A DNA stretch of 64,000 bases, taken from Alphaproteobacteria bacterium. GTDB taxonomy: Bacteria; Pseudomonadota; Alphaproteobacteria; RF32; CAG-239. Shown here piece after piece: positions 63,658 to 64,000 of the stretch. The stretch's first letter is position 1, and each line of letters starts with the position of its first letter. Location of the stretch: positions 186,001 through 250,000 of the forward strand of contig JAQWBS010000002.1 of assembly GCA_028706255.1 (NCBI GenBank). The letters are read 5' to 3'. The notes beneath the pieces were generated by a model. That model saw only the letters and a list, made by a program, of their open reading frames with translations. It did not search any database and had not been told where the DNA came from. The position numbers were made by a program, and so were the translations under genes.

Positions 63658-64000
63658 ATGAATAAGGTCATAACACCTGAAATTGAAGATTCCAGCGGCG
63701 ACAAATATAAATATGGCTTTTCAACCGAAATTGAAATGGAAACCGCTCCCAAAGGTCTTAATGAAGACATCATTCGTCTTATCTCAAACAAAAAAGAAGA
63801 ACCCGAGTGGCTTTTAGAGTTTCGCTTAAAAGCATTTCAACACTGGAAAACAATGAAAGAGCCAACTTGGGCAAAAGTTGATTATGATAAAATTGACTAT
63901 CAAGACCTTTATTACTATTCAGCGCCCAAGCAAAAAATTTCACCAAAAAGCTTGGACGAAGTCGACCCTGAAATTTTGAAAACTTATGAAAAACTTGGAA
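63658..64000 (+). CDS. sufB: Fe-S cluster assembly scaffold SufB, N-terminal part (runs off the window)
   Basis: 114 codons are visible. SufB forms the SufBCD scaffold on which Fe-S clusters are built under iron or oxidative stress. The N-terminus shows the family hallmarks: [53 protein letters not shown] and [20 protein letters not shown]. The rest, including the cluster-binding cysteine region, lies outside. The Fur-like palindrome upstream suggests iron control. Other suf genes probably follow. Confidence 0.93.
   Translation, partial: MNKVITPEIEDSSGDKYKYGFSTEIEMETAPKGLNEDIIRLISNKKEEPEWLLEFRLKAFQHWKTMKEPTWAKVDYDKIDYQDLYYYSAPKQKISPKSLDEVDPEILKTYEKLG

Overview
The window is AT-rich chromosomal DNA (not a phage, plasmid or island) from what looks like an uncultured, host-associated alphaproteobacterium. 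The signs are a GapR/DUF2312 nucleoid protein, a three-subunit proton-translocating transhydrogenase (pntAA-pntAB-pntB), a 41-residue alphaproteobacterial-type ribosomal protein L36, an AcrB-type efflux pump and many small Gram-negative lipoproteins. This placement is inference from gene content. No rRNA, tRNA, CRISPR array or transposase gene was seen.

Layout. 1-3.3 kb: end of an RND adaptor and its AcrB-like pump. 3.4-9.3 kb: periplasmic binding-protein-like gene, lepA, an acetyltransferase, dnaJ. 9.4-13.8 kb: a cysteine-rich secreted repeat protein, a membrane-anchored GH108-like muramidase, a divergent MliC-type lysozyme inhibitor, small lipoproteins and a 19-residue-repeat secreted protein. 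13.8-16.6 kb: transhydrogenase operon. 16.7-19.7 kb: split chromate transporter, a second cysteine-rich protein and a beta-helix-like surface protein. 19.7-25.1 kb: gapR, pyk, rpmJ, ettA. 25.3-31.3 kb: TetR regulator with an M50-like membrane protease, a murein-recycling pair (mpl-ldcA), and a second M50-like protein. 31.3-36.0 kb: signalling cluster with a receiver protein lacking its output domain, a hybrid histidine kinase and two degenerate EAL proteins. 36.2-41.8 kb: dCMP deaminase, enolase, a small gene that appears frameshifted, murD-murE, marC. 41.8-50.5 kb: a long minus-strand run with sdaA, an M49-like peptidase, a membrane-anchored MEMO-AMMECR1 fusion, glgX and a HAD phosphatase. 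50.5-50.9 kb: cluster of palindromic intergenic repeats. 51-59.8 kb: serS, trpS, gpsA-pgpA, yajC-secD-secF and an NlpD-like LysM/LytM lipoprotein. 60-64 kb: two tandem paralogues of about 600 residues of unknown function, then the start of sufB behind a Fur-box-like palindrome.

Cell-wall metabolism recurs: mpl, ldcA, murD, murE, the GH108-like enzyme, the lysozyme inhibitor and the LytM factor. The most unusual items are the cysteine-rich/beta-helix secreted family with a shared N-terminal module, the small gene with an A_AAA_AAG heptamer before its stop, the exact 19-residue tandem repeats, the two degenerate EAL proteins beside a truncated response regulator, the membrane-anchored MEMO-AMMECR1 fusion and the tandem 600-residue paralogues. 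Convergent gene pairs mostly share one bidirectional hairpin terminator.
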